Origin: Pseudomonadales bacterium
Lineage (GTDB): Bacteria; Pseudomonadota; Gammaproteobacteria; Pseudomonadales; Halieaceae
DNA length: 64,000 nt
Assembly: GCA_024234735.1 (NCBI GenBank)
Contig: JACKNV010000002.1
Span: 124,001 to 188,000 of the forward strand
Direction: 5' to 3'
Shown here one piece after another: positions 1 to 8,413 of this stretch; position 1 is the first letter of the stretch; every line of letters begins with the position of its first letter. Both the position numbers and the translations under genes were made by a program. Below the pieces are notes generated by a model that saw only the letters and a program-made list of their open reading frames with translations, was not told the origin of the DNA and ran no database searches.

Positions 1-1038
1 GTCTGGTTCGCTTATGATGAAACGCAGCGCTTCATCGCGGAAAACCACTTCATCGGCAATGTCCAGGTCATTGCTGCGGATCATGCCCTTGAGCGAATCC
101 ACATACTCCTGGCCTCGCTCCGAATACTTGACCAGGCCGTCTGCCAGTGCCAGCGAATCCAGCGGTTCACCTGCGGCGCGCCGCTCGGCCCGCAGGCGCC
201 GGAAGTCCTCGTAGGCGGGGTGTGACATCAGGTTGATGTAGTACCCTCGGACACTGTCGAAGGGCCAGTCGAAGGCCTTGATCTGGTGATTACCCAGGCT
301 CTTGCGCTGCTTGCCGGGGACGATGCCATCACCCTTGTAGGTCCACTGGCCGAACAGGGAGTTGCCCTGCACCGCGAAGCGCGAGGTGCCATAGCCACTT
401 TCGTAGGCGGCCTGCCCCAGGGCCAGGCCGGCGGGCACCACGTCTACCTGGTACAACAGTTTAGAGATCATGCCGGCCAGTTCGGGGCCGTTGTTGGCCA
501 GGGCGTCGCTGTACTGCGCTGCTTCGTCGGGCAGCAGAATCGCCAGGCGCTGCAGCAGCGCCAGACTTTCCGGAGAGACGGCACCGTCGCTGTCGAGTTC
601 GTTTTGCGCCTGCTGCAGCCCGTCCCGGAACTCCAGTACCCTGGCGTTGGCATGCATGACCAGCGGCAGCATCAGGCGGTAAAAGAGCTGCTTTTTCTGT
701 GGTACCGTCAGCTCCTGGGCGGCGGCACTCCAGGCCGGGTTGATTCCGGCCAGGATTACATGCGGCGCCTTGAGTGGCTCCTCGCGATTGACGTCCCCCC
801 ACCAGTTCTCCGACTGCAGCCAGGCCTCGACCGCCTCCGGACCGCTGAGCACGATCACTTCGGGCAGTGCGGGTGGTTCCGGTTCCGCGGCAGGGGGTGC
901 CTCCGGGCTCGCTTGCACAACCGCAACCGGCTCCGTTGCCTGCGCGGTGGATGGCGGCTCGGCCCGGGAACAGGCGGTTGTGATGACCGTGCCCAGCAGC
1001 AACGGAATCAGGGGGCGATACAGTTTGGGTGAATGCAT
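1..1038 (-). CDS. Bax-like glucosaminidase lipoprotein (3' end beyond window)
   Basis: The gene reads leftward from an ATG at 1038 and is still open at base 1, giving 346 residues so far. The N-terminus is a short hydrophobic signal ending in a possible lipobox (ITTAC, about residues 19-23), then a Pro/Ala/Glu-rich linker. The C-terminal half carries the glucosaminidase pattern of the E. coli Bax family: an AAYESGYGTSRFA stretch holding the presumed catalytic Glu, NSLFGQW, and YSERGQEYV. Such enzymes cut N-acetylglucosaminyl bonds in peptidoglycan; an envelope, probably lipoprotein, location is inferred. A GAGAGAGG ribosome site lies just before the start. The gene is divergent from the kor operon. 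Family assignment is solid; the exact bond cleaved is not visible. Confidence 0.85.
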   Translation of the reverse strand, partial: MHSPKLYRPLIPLLLGTVITTACSRAEPPSTAQATEPVAVVQASPEAPPAAEPEPPALPEVIVLSGPEAVEAWLQSENWWGDVNREEPLKAPHVILAGINPAWSAAAQELTVPQKKQLFYRLMLPLVMHANARVLEFRDGLQQAQNELDSDGAVSPESLALLQRLAILLPDEAAQYSDALANNGPELAGMISKLLYQVDVVPAGLALGQAAYESGYGTSRFAVQGNSLFGQWTYKGDGIVPGKQRKSLGNHQIKAFDWPFDSVRGYYINLMSHPAYEDFRRLRAERRAAGEPLDSLALADGLVKYSERGQEYVDSLKGMIRSNDLDIADEVVFRDEALRFIISEPD

Positions 1039-1155
1039 GACCTCTCTCGCACTGTGATGTGACCAGACCCCTGGTGGGTGCCGCGTCAATGAACGATATA
1101 GCCCGGCCGACCCGCGATTGGCGACGAACATGCAGAAACGGTGCAAGGCGCTACG

Positions 1156-1197
1156 ATGCTACCTGTGGGGAATTGTAAGTCAACGGAAAGGTAGCAT
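1156..1197. repeat. 9-bp inverted repeat in the bax/kor intergenic region
   Basis: ATGCTACCT (1156-1164) is the exact reverse complement of AGGTAGCAT (1189-1197), with a 24-base spacer. The octamer TGTGGGGA occurs at 1164-1171 and again at 1204-1211, 40 bases apart. The region separates two divergent genes and lies upstream of the kor promoter, so it could be a regulator-binding region. No T-run follows, so a terminator is unlikely. Nothing else was recognised in the 265-base gap except the promoter. Confidence 0.4.
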
Positions 1198-1244
1198 GGG
1201 ACTTGTGGGGATTTATTGATCTATATCCAGGCCGGGCCGACGAC

Positions 1245-1274
1245 TTTCGCCAATAATCGGCCACAGCCTATAAT
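1245..1274 (+). promoter_or_regulatory. Putative sigma-70 promoter of the kor operon
   Basis: A perfect -10 hexamer TATAAT lies at 1269-1274. A weak -35 candidate, TTTCGC (1245-1250), is 18 bases upstream. The predicted transcript would start near 1281 and leave a leader of about 23 bases containing the GAGGGGG ribosome site before the GTG at 1304. The poor -35 suggests an activator may be needed. Confidence 0.5.
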
Positions 1275-1303
1275 GTGTTGCGACTGGCGAAGAGGGGGCC
1301 CGC

Positions 1304-1612
1304 GTGGCGACGATCCGCACAAATCGGCAACCCATGGACATGGAGCGGGCACATATCCCCCAGGGGGAGGTGCATGTCATCCCGGAGCGCTGTAAGGAGT
1401 GCGGCTTCTGTGTGGGTTACTGCCCCGAGCAGGTACTGGCGTTCTCCCAGGAAATCAATGCCAAGGGATACCACTATCCGGTACTCGCCGAACACAAGGA
1501 AGACGCCTGTGTGCACTGCGGTTTCTGCAACCTGATCTGCCCCGAGCTGGCGATTTTCACCGTCGAGATCGCCCGTCAGGGCGGTTCCGGGAGTGCGGGG
1601 AGCCAGGAGTGA
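1304..1612 (+). CDS. korD: 2-oxoacid:ferredoxin oxidoreductase, delta (ferredoxin) subunit
   Basis: A 102-residue 2[4Fe-4S] ferredoxin-like protein. Two classical CxxCxxCxxxCP clusters are visible: Cys30/33/36/40 and Cys69/72/75/79. In the KorDABC family this subunit carries electrons from the thiamine-diphosphate subunit to external ferredoxin. The GTG start at 1304 has GAGGGGG five bases upstream. Its stop overlaps the start of the alpha subunit gene, and it heads a five-gene operon, which fixes its role better than the small protein alone would. Cytoplasmic. Confidence 0.88.
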   Translation: MATIRTNRQPMDMERAHIPQGEVHVIPERCKECGFCVGYCPEQVLAFSQEINAKGYHYPVLAEHKEDACVHCGFCNLICPELAIFTVEIARQGGSGSAGSQE

Positions 1613-2769
1613 GTGACGCCCCGCAGCGCGAGCAACGCGTGCTCAGTGGCACCCACTTCATGCTGGGTGACCACGCCTGTGCCGAGGGCGCCCTGGCCGG
1701 CGGTGTGGATTACTTTGGCGGCTACCCGATTACCCCCTCCACCGAGATCGCCGAGCGGCTGGCCCGCCGCCTGCCCGCGGTGGGCGGCAAGTACGTGCAG
1801 ATGGAAGACGAACTGGGCAGCATCATGTCCATTCTCGGCGCTTCCGCGGCCGGCGCCCGCAGCCTGACGGCCACCTCGGGCCCGGGCTTCAGCCTGATGA
1901 TGGAGAGTATCGGGCTGGCGGCGATGATGGAGCTGCCCTGCGTGATCGTCGACGTGCAGCGGGCCTCGCCCTCCACCGGACTGCCCACCATGGTCGGCCA
2001 GTCGGACATCCTGCAGGCGCGCTGGGGCTCCCACGGCGACTACGGCATGGCGGCATTCTCGCCGGCCTCGCCGCAGGAGTGTTTCGACCTGACCGTGCAC
2101 GCCCTGAACGTCGCGGATCAGTACCGTATCCCGGTATTCCTGATGATGGACGAGGTAGTGGCGCATATGACCGAGCGCGTGGTCATTCCCCCGGCGGACG
2201 AAGTGCCGCTGGTGCATCGCAAGCGCCCCGACCACAAGCCCGGTGCCCAGCGCCACCTGCCCTACGCCGTGGGCGAGGACGGGGTGCCGGCCATGGCCCA
2301 CGCCGGCGAGGGCTACAAGGTTCACATGACCGGCCTGACCCACGACGAGCGCGGCTATCCGGCGCTGACGCCGGCGACCCACAATGCCCTGGTGAATCGC
2401 CTGGTGGACAAGGTGCGCCACAATGCGCAACACATCATGCGCTACGACGAATTCGAGCTGGACGATGCGGAAACGGTGGTGATCGCTTTTGGCTGCACCT
2501 CCCGCTCGGCGCGCCAGGCGGTTCGCCAGGCGCGCCAGCGGGGCGCCAAATGCGGCCTGTTGCGCCTGGTCAGTGTCTGGCCATTCCCGGAGCAGCGCAT
2601 CCGCGAGCTGCTGCAGCGCGGCACCGTGCGGCGCTTCGTGGTGCCGGAAGTCAACCTCGGCCAGCTGCGGCGCGAGGTGGAGCGCCTCACCCAGCTGCCG
2701 GTGCAGCGCATCAACCACGCCGGCGGCGCCATGCCCACCCCGGCAGACATCCTGGAGGTGCTACTGTGA
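1609..2769 (+). CDS. korA: 2-oxoacid:ferredoxin oxidoreductase, alpha subunit
   Basis: A 386-residue protein starting at a GTG that overlaps the korD stop by four bases. It has the family hallmark YPITPSTE at residues 39-46 (pyrimidine-binding domain of the split thiamine-diphosphate enzymes), followed by an acidic EDELGSI segment and a SGPGFSLM segment, and a C-terminal transketolase-C-like domain. With the beta subunit it forms the site where a 2-oxoacid, CoA and oxidised ferredoxin give acyl-CoA, CO2 and reduced ferredoxin. The separate delta and gamma subunits resemble 2-oxoglutarate enzymes (Kor), but the substrate cannot be read with certainty from the sequence. Confidence 0.9.
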   Translation: MSDAPQREQRVLSGTHFMLGDHACAEGALAGGVDYFGGYPITPSTEIAERLARRLPAVGGKYVQMEDELGSIMSILGASAAGARSLTATSGPGFSLMMESIGLAAMMELPCVIVDVQRASPSTGLPTMVGQSDILQARWGSHGDYGMAAFSPASPQECFDLTVHALNVADQYRIPVFLMMDEVVAHMTERVVIPPADEVPLVHRKRPDHKPGAQRHLPYAVGEDGVPAMAHAGEGYKVHMTGLTHDERGYPALTPATHNALVNRLVDKVRHNAQHIMRYDEFELDDAETVVIAFGCTSRSARQAVRQARQRGAKCGLLRLVSVWPFPEQRIRELLQRGTVRRFVVPEVNLGQLRREVERLTQLPVQRINHAGGAMPTPADILEVLL

Positions 2770-3656
2770 CGGCCACATCCGCGGTGATTGCGCGCGATCA
2801 CCCCAACGACCCGCTGCTGCGCTCGGACCGGTTCCCCCATATTCTCTGCCCCGGTTGCGGCATCGGCACGGTGATCCACTGTTACGTGGAGGCGATGGCC
2901 GCCTCCGGCGTCCCCCTGGACAACCACGTCTGTGTATCCGGTATCGGCTGCAGCGGCCGCGCCGCCGGCTACGTCAATGTCGACTCCTATCACACCGCGC
3001 ATGGTCGCGCGATCCCCTTCGCCCTGGGTATCGCCATCCACAAGCCCGAGTTGCGGGTGACCGTGATCAGCGGCGACGGCGACCTGACCGCTATCGGTGG
3101 CAACCATTTCATCCACGCCGCCCGGCGCAACATGAACCTGACCGTGGTCTGCATCAACAACTTCAACTACGGCATGACCGGCGGCCAGGCGGGGCCGACC
3201 TCGCCGCGCGGCAGCATCACCTCCACCGCGCCCAAGGGGGTCCACGACCGGCCCTTCAACCTCCCCGACCTGGCGCGGGCGGCGGGGGCATCCTTCGTGG
3301 CGCGCTGGACCATACTGCACGTGCGGCAGCTGCGCGACGCCATCCTGCGGGGCCTGCAAAAGCCGGGGTTCAGCTTCATCGAGGCACTGTCTCCCTGCCC
3401 CACCAACTTCGGCCGCGCCAACGATCTGGGCGACGGCATGGCGGAAATGGAAGTGTATCGGCAGCGCTGCCGGATCGTGCAGGAGCTGCCCGGCTTCGAT
3501 GAACTGGACATCGATTTCGTGGACGAGGAGCGGCCCATCGCGGTGGGCAATTTCGTCGATATCGACCGCCACCCCTACCAGCCGGTGGGGGCGGACGCCT
3601 TCGACAACGTGCCCAACGGCACCCAGCGGGTCCACCACCCGGTGGGCGAGGAATAG
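2766..3656 (+). CDS. korB: 2-oxoacid:ferredoxin oxidoreductase, beta (thiamine diphosphate) subunit
   Basis: A 296-residue protein starting at GTG 2766, overlapping korA by four bases. The thiamine-diphosphate/Mg motif GDGDLTAIGGNH lies at residues 103-114 and continues to NNFNYGMTGGQ at 131-141. A CPGCG motif sits at 28-32, as is usual in this subunit. It binds the cofactor and decarboxylates the 2-oxoacid. Family length and motifs are complete, so the enzyme should be functional. Oxidoreductases of this class are often oxygen sensitive, which makes their presence beside katG and other aerobic functions interesting. Confidence 0.92.
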   Translation: MTATSAVIARDHPNDPLLRSDRFPHILCPGCGIGTVIHCYVEAMAASGVPLDNHVCVSGIGCSGRAAGYVNVDSYHTAHGRAIPFALGIAIHKPELRVTVISGDGDLTAIGGNHFIHAARRNMNLTVVCINNFNYGMTGGQAGPTSPRGSITSTAPKGVHDRPFNLPDLARAAGASFVARWTILHVRQLRDAILRGLQKPGFSFIEALSPCPTNFGRANDLGDGMAEMEVYRQRCRIVQELPGFDELDIDFVDEERPIAVGNFVDIDRHPYQPVGADAFDNVPNGTQRVHHPVGEE

Positions 3657-3658
3657 GT

Positions 3659-4225
3659 ATGCCGGCTGCCCGATCCAGTGGTCCGGTGCAGATCCGCTTC
3701 GGCGGTTATGGCGGGCAGGGTATCGTGCTGGCGGGCACCTTGCTGGGCAAGGCCGCCAGCCTGTACGACGGCAAGGAGGCAGTGTTCACCCAGGCCTACG
3801 GGCCGGAGGCGCGCGGCGGCGCGTCACGCGCCGATGTGATCATCGCCGATGAACCCATCGACTATCCCTACGTCACCCAGCCGGACGTGCTGGTGGCGCT
3901 GTTCCAGGAGGCCTACACTTTGTTCGGGGGGCAGCTCAAGCCCGGCGGGACCCTGATCGTGGAGGAGGACCTGGTGCGCCTGGGCGAGCCCGCGCCCCCG
4001 GCGTCCCTGCTGCCCGCCACGCGCATGGCGGAGGAGTTGGGCAACCGTATCGTCACCAATGTCATCGTGCTGGGTTTCCTGGTGGGGCGCACCGGCGTGG
4101 TCAGTCGCGAGGCCGCCGAACAGGCCCTGAAAACCACGGTGAAGCCGGCCGCGCTGGAGCTGAATATGCGCGCCTTCGAGGCGGGCTTTGCGCGGGCGCT
4201 GGCGGCGGGAGCGGCCCCGGCATGA
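3659..4225 (+). CDS. korC: 2-oxoacid:ferredoxin oxidoreductase, gamma subunit
   Basis: A 188-residue protein with the gamma-subunit signature GGYGGQG at residues 15-21 and the downstream QAYGPEARGG segment. In this superfamily the gamma domain contacts CoA and completes the alpha/beta heterotetramer. It starts two bases after korB and its stop overlaps the next gene (ATGA at 4222-4225), so production of all five proteins is likely translationally coupled. Confidence 0.9.
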   Translation: MPAARSSGPVQIRFGGYGGQGIVLAGTLLGKAASLYDGKEAVFTQAYGPEARGGASRADVIIADEPIDYPYVTQPDVLVALFQEAYTLFGGQLKPGGTLIVEEDLVRLGEPAPPASLLPATRMAEELGNRIVTNVIVLGFLVGRTGVVSREAAEQALKTTVKPAALELNMRAFEAGFARALAAGAAPA

Positions 4226-5526
4226 GTGAATCGGTACTGGTACTGGGGGGCGGCCTGACCGGCCTGCAGGCGGCGCTGGAACTGGCCGCCGCGGGCGTGA
4301 CCGCCACCGTGGTGGAACGCGGCCCGATCGTGGGTGGCAAGCGGGCGGCCGTGCTGGCGGGGGATGTCGACCCGCGTCTGGCGGCGCTGGCCGAGGAGGC
4401 CAATATCAGCTTCCTGACGCTGGCCGAACTGGATTCGCTGGCAGGCGAGGAGGGGGAGTTCGTGGCCACCGTGCGCCAGCTGCCCCGCTACGTAAACGAC
4501 GACTGTACTCGCTGCAATCACTGCGCGCCGGTTTGTCCGCAGGCCGTACCCAACGAATACGACGCCGGGCTGACCTACCGCAAGGCCATACACAACCCCT
4601 TTCCCCGGACGATTCCCGATATCTACGCCATCGATATCGACAGCTGCCTCAACATGCCGCCCAACTACCTGCCCTGCCAGCGCTGTGTGGAGGTGTGCGA
4701 CGACCGGGCCATCCATTTCGATATCACCCCGCCCCAGCCGCTGGAGTTGCCGGCGGCGGCGGTCATCGTCGCCACTGGTTACGCCGATGACGACCAGGCG
4801 GAGCGGGAGCAGCTGGCGGAATTCGGCTACGGCCAGCACCCCGACGTGGTCAGCAGCGTGGAACTGCAGCGCATGCTGGAAGATCCCGGTCCCTCCGGCG
4901 GTTTCGCCACCAGGCCCTCCGACGAGGGCTACCCCGACAGTGTGATGCTGGTGCTCACCCGGGTGAGCGAGGGCGCGGCTTGGGTCATGGGCAACCAGCT
5001 GCGGCGCCTGGTGGCGCAGCGTGTAGAGAAGGTGCAACTGCTGGTGCTGGCGGCGGACCCGGAGGATGCCCTGCTGGCGCCCCTGCGCGCGGTTGCCAGC
5101 GAGTGCGGTATCGAGATGGCCTGCGGCACCTGGATCGGGGTGGACAGCGAGGATTCCGGGCAGCTGCTGGCGCGCTACGCGACCTTGCCCGGCGGCGGGC
5201 ACCACCGGCTGGCGGTCGACCTGCTGGTATTGTCCAGCGAGGTGCACCCGCACCCCGAGGCGGCGGCGCTGGCCGCCAAACTGGGCCTTGAGTGCGATCC
5301 ACAGGGTTACCTGCAGGCCTCGCGCGCGGGCATCTATCTGGCCGGCGGCGTGCTCGGCACGGTCGGCGTCGAGGCCGGTGGCGAGCAGGCCAGGGCCGTC
5401 GCCCGCGAGGTGGTGCGCCGCCTGCGGGTGCAGGAAGCGGCGATCGACAAGGCAGATGAGGGGCCGCGGCTGCAGGAACTGGAACAGTTGCTGCACGCGC
5501 TGATCCGCCTGGGCGGCCAGGGCTGA
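4222..5526 (+). CDS. HdrA-like FAD and iron-sulfur oxidoreductase
   Basis: A 434-residue protein. It begins with a dinucleotide fold (GGGLTG, residues 9-14). An inserted ferredoxin-like domain follows, with cysteines 95/98/101/105 and 142/152/155/159, the second set having an unusually wide first gap. The flavoprotein fold then resumes (VIVATGYA, 181-188). This is the architecture of HdrA, the flavin subunit of heterodisulfide reductase, in a shortened form. HdrB and HdrC, which bind the heterodisulfide, are not encoded nearby. Overlap with korC suggests the protein exchanges electrons with the ferredoxin oxidoreductase, perhaps passing them to NAD or another acceptor; that role is inferred. 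A generic FAD oxidoreductase is the alternative. Confidence 0.78.
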   Translation: MSESVLVLGGGLTGLQAALELAAAGVTATVVERGPIVGGKRAAVLAGDVDPRLAALAEEANISFLTLAELDSLAGEEGEFVATVRQLPRYVNDDCTRCNHCAPVCPQAVPNEYDAGLTYRKAIHNPFPRTIPDIYAIDIDSCLNMPPNYLPCQRCVEVCDDRAIHFDITPPQPLELPAAAVIVATGYADDDQAEREQLAEFGYGQHPDVVSSVELQRMLEDPGPSGGFATRPSDEGYPDSVMLVLTRVSEGAAWVMGNQLRRLVAQRVEKVQLLVLAADPEDALLAPLRAVASECGIEMACGTWIGVDSEDSGQLLARYATLPGGGHHRLAVDLLVLSSEVHPHPEAAALAAKLGLECDPQGYLQASRAGIYLAGGVLGTVGVEAGGEQARAVAREVVRRLRVQEAAIDKADEGPRLQELEQLLHALIRLGGQG

Positions 5527-5593
5527 ACGCTTTTCCCGGGGGCCGCTGCCGTCGGTGTGCATGTTGGGCCCGCTCCTGCGATAATGCTGCACC

Positions 5594-7321
5594 ATGCAAG
5601 CTGCCGCGGCCAAATCGCCGGACAACAGCCGCGAACTGACCCCGCGGGCCATCATCACCGGTATCTGCCTGGGCGCCATCCTCACCCCGTGTAATGTCTA
5701 TGCCGGTCTCAAGATCGGCTGGTCGTTCAACATGTCCATCACCGCGCTGTTGCTCGGTTTTCTGTTGTGGCGGCTGCTGGCGCGTGCCGGTGCCCGCCAC
5801 CCCTGGGCGATCCTGGAGAGCAATATCTCGCAAACCACGGCCTCCTCGGCGGCGTCCATCATCTCCGGCGGGCTGGTCGCGCCGATTCCGGCGCTGGCCC
5901 TGGTGTCGGGCCTGGTGCTGGCGCCCGGGCCGTTGATGGCCTGGGTGTTCGCCGTGAGTTTCCTGGGCGTGTGGGTGGCCTGGTATCTGCGCACCCCGCT
6001 GCTGTATCGCTCCGGGCTGGCATACCCCGCGGGCACCGTCACTGCCGAAACCATGCTCGACCTGTTTGCCGAGGGAGCCGTGGCGATGCGCCGGGTCAAG
6101 GTATTGCTGTCGGCGGCCACGCTGTCGGCAGGGCTGAAGGGCGTGGACGGCCTGCTGTGGACGATTCCGCGCTGGTCTCCGGGGGTTCTGCCCGGGAAGC
6201 TCGGTTTCGCCGTCGACCCCTCGCTGTTGCTCACCGGCTTTGGCGCGATCATCGGCCTGCGCGCAGGGCTGTCGCTGCTGGCCGGCGCGCTGCTCGCCTG
6301 GGCGGGGCTGGCTCCCTGGCTGCTGGATTCCGGCCGGGTGCTGGCGGAGCCGGGCGGGGCCAGCCTGTTCGTGCCGCTGGTGGAGTGGCTGCTGTGGCCC
6401 GGGGTGGCGCTGATGGTGGCGGCGACCATCAGCAACCTGCTGGCGCGGATGATCGCCAGCCGGCGCCCGGGCGGGCGCGGCGAGCCCACTGGCGCGCCTG
6501 CCGATACCTTTCGCGTCGCGCGCGCGCTGGCGTTTAGCGCCGCGGCACTACTGGTGATAGTGCTGGAGGTGACCCTGTTCGGGATCGGCCCCTGGGCGGC
6601 GCTGCTGTCGATTCCCATGGCGTTCTTCCTGGCCGCCGTGGTCGGGCGGGTGGTGGGGGAAACCGGTATTCCCCCGATCGGTGCGGTGGGCAAGCTGTCG
6701 CAGCTGGGCTTTGCGGTCATCGCCCCCGCCCAGGCCACCACCAACCTCATGACTGCCAACGTCGCCGGCGGCGCGGCCGGCCAGACCGCCGACCTGCTCA
6801 ACGATTTCAAGGCCGGCATGCTGGTGGGAGCCACCCCCCAGCGGCAGGTGGTGGCCCAGTGTTTCGGCATCGCGACCGGCAGCGTGGTCGGGTCGCTGGT
6901 GTACCTGGCGCTGATCCCCGATCCCAAGGGGATGCTGTTGACCGCGCAGTGGCCGGCGCCCGCGGTGGCGACCTGGAAAGCGGTCGCCGAGGTGCTGCTG
7001 GGGGGGCTGGCCTCGATACCCGCATCGGCCCTGCTGGCGGCCGCGCTGGCGGCAGTGCTCGGCACGCTGCTGGGGGTGCTCGAGGCAGTCCTGGCACCGG
7101 CCCTGTTGCGCTTCCTGCCCAGCGCCAGCGCTCTGGGGCTGGCATTCGTCATTCCCGCCTCGACCTCGCTGGGCCTGTTCTACGGCGCCCTGCTGGCGTA
7201 TCTGCTGGCGCGCCTGTTCCGCAAGTGGTCGGCCGCCTACCTGGTTGCCGGGGCCGCCGGCCTGGTGGCCGGGGAAAGTCTCATGGGGGTGTTGCTGGCG
7301 GCGCTCAGCATGGCGGCGTGA
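5594..7321 (+). CDS. OPT family transporter
   Basis: A 575-residue integral membrane protein with roughly 14-16 hydrophobic segments. The N-terminal TPCNVYAGLKIGWSFNMS motif, a SQTTASSAASI stretch and a VGETGIPPIGAVG stretch are typical of the oligopeptide transporter (OPT) superfamily. Members carry short peptides or metal chelates into the cytoplasm with protons. It lies 67 bases after the HdrA-like gene and ends six bases from the convergent NAGGN operon. Nothing links it firmly to either, though a peptide carrier beside genes for the modified dipeptide NAGGN and its peptidases is suggestive. Substrate unknown. Confidence 0.87.
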   Translation: MQAAAAKSPDNSRELTPRAIITGICLGAILTPCNVYAGLKIGWSFNMSITALLLGFLLWRLLARAGARHPWAILESNISQTTASSAASIISGGLVAPIPALALVSGLVLAPGPLMAWVFAVSFLGVWVAWYLRTPLLYRSGLAYPAGTVTAETMLDLFAEGAVAMRRVKVLLSAATLSAGLKGVDGLLWTIPRWSPGVLPGKLGFAVDPSLLLTGFGAIIGLRAGLSLLAGALLAWAGLAPWLLDSGRVLAEPGGASLFVPLVEWLLWPGVALMVAATISNLLARMIASRRPGGRGEPTGAPADTFRVARALAFSAAALLVIVLEVTLFGIGPWAALLSIPMAFFLAAVVGRVVGETGIPPIGAVGKLSQLGFAVIAPAQATTNLMTANVAGGAAGQTADLLNDFKAGMLVGATPQRQVVAQCFGIATGSVVGSLVYLALIPDPKGMLLTAQWPAPAVATWKAVAEVLLGGLASIPASALLAAALAAVLGTLLGVLEAVLAPALLRFLPSASALGLAFVIPASTSLGLFYGALLAYLLARLFRKWSAAYLVAGAAGLVAGESLMGVLLAALSMAA

Positions 7322-7327
7322 AATGGC

Positions 7328-8413
7328 TCAGGGGTCGGCGCCCGGATCGTCGAGCAGGGGCGCCTGCGCGTAGACTGCCAGCAAGCGGGCGACACTCGCC
7401 AGGCTGTCGCGGTGGGTGCGCTCATAGCCATGGGTGGCATCGGTGCCGAAAGTGACCAGCGCATGGCGCACGTCGTGGCCGGCGACGATGGCGGAATTGG
7501 CGTCGGAGTAGTAATAGCGGAACACGTCGGTCTGGTGGCCGATGGCGTGGTCGCGGCACAGGCCGCGCAAGCGCTGCAGCAGTTCCCGGTCAAAGGGCCC
7601 GCTGGTGTCCTGGGCACAGAGGGTGACGCCGGTTTCGCGGGCGTTCTGCCCGGGTGCGACGGGGCCGATATCGATGCCGACGAATTCGGACACCCGGGCG
7701 TCCAGGAAGGTGCCGGCCCCGGTGCCGATCTCCTCGGTTACCGTGAACATCAGCTGCAACTCCACCGCCGGTGTTACCCCGTGATCCAGCAGCGTTTTCA
7801 GCGCCGCCAGGCAGGCGGCCGCGCCGGCCTTGTTGTCGAGATGGCGGGCAGTGATATAGCCGCTGGCGTCCCACTCCGGGTCGCTGTCGAAGGCGACGAA
7901 ATCGCCGGGGCTGATGCCCAGCGCAGCGGTGTCCCGGGCGTCGTGCACCGGCTGGTTGAGGCGCACCTCCACCTGGGACCAGCCCACCGGCAACTGGTCG
8001 ATCTGCTCGTTGAAAGCGTGCCCGGAAGCGAGCAGCGGCAGTACCTGGCCGCGGTAACTGGCGGTGCCGGCAAAGACCGTCACCCGGCCGCCCTCGGCGA
8101 AGCGGCTGGACCAGGTGCCGACCGGCTTCAACGCCAGGCGCCCCGACGGCTTTATGGCGGTGACCGCCGCCCCTATGGTGTCCAGGTGATTGGCGATGGC
8201 GCGTCCCCGGTCGTTGCTGCGTCCCGGCAGACTGACCTTGATGGTGCCGCGGCGGCCCAGGGTGTAACTCACTCCCAGATCCTCCAGCTCACGGCAGATG
8301 TAGCGCACGATTTCATCGGTGAAGCCGGTGGGGCTGGGGATGGCGAGCATCTCCAGCAGACAGCGGTGGAGGTAATCCTCGTCCACCGGCAGGGGTCGCA
8401 TGTCAGTGGTCAT
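7328..8413 (-). CDS. M42 family peptidase of the NAGGN osmoprotectant cluster (copy 2)
   Basis: A 361-residue protein starting at the ATG that overlaps the upstream gene by four bases. It keeps the M42 aminopeptidase features: an H-x-D (NHLDTIGA), a DNKAG metal site, the Glu-Glu pair at residues 227-228 (VTEEIGTGAG), and the C-terminal ATHGYERTH histidine. It resembles the M42-like peptidase known as a companion of N-acetylglutaminylglutamine amide synthesis genes. The substrate is unproven; trimming or recycling of the osmolyte or its precursors is an inference. It is a clear but diverged paralogue of the gene at 8410-9579. Confidence 0.85.
   Translation of the reverse strand: MTTDMRPLPVDEDYLHRCLLEMLAIPSPTGFTDEIVRYICRELEDLGVSYTLGRRGTIKVSLPGRSNDRGRAIANHLDTIGAAVTAIKPSGRLALKPVGTWSSRFAEGGRVTVFAGTASYRGQVLPLLASGHAFNEQIDQLPVGWSQVEVRLNQPVHDARDTAALGISPGDFVAFDSDPEWDASGYITARHLDNKAGAAACLAALKTLLDHGVTPAVELQLMFTVTEEIGTGAGTFLDARVSEFVGIDIGPVAPGQNARETGVTLCAQDTSGPFDRELLQRLRGLCRDHAIGHQTDVFRYYYSDANSAIVAGHDVRHALVTFGTDATHGYERTHRDSLASVARLLAVYAQAPLLDDPGADP

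Noticed and set aside
286..1032. Open frame of 248 codons on the plus strand
   Set aside because: Antisense to the Bax-like gene, which has clear glucosaminidase motifs and a signal sequence.
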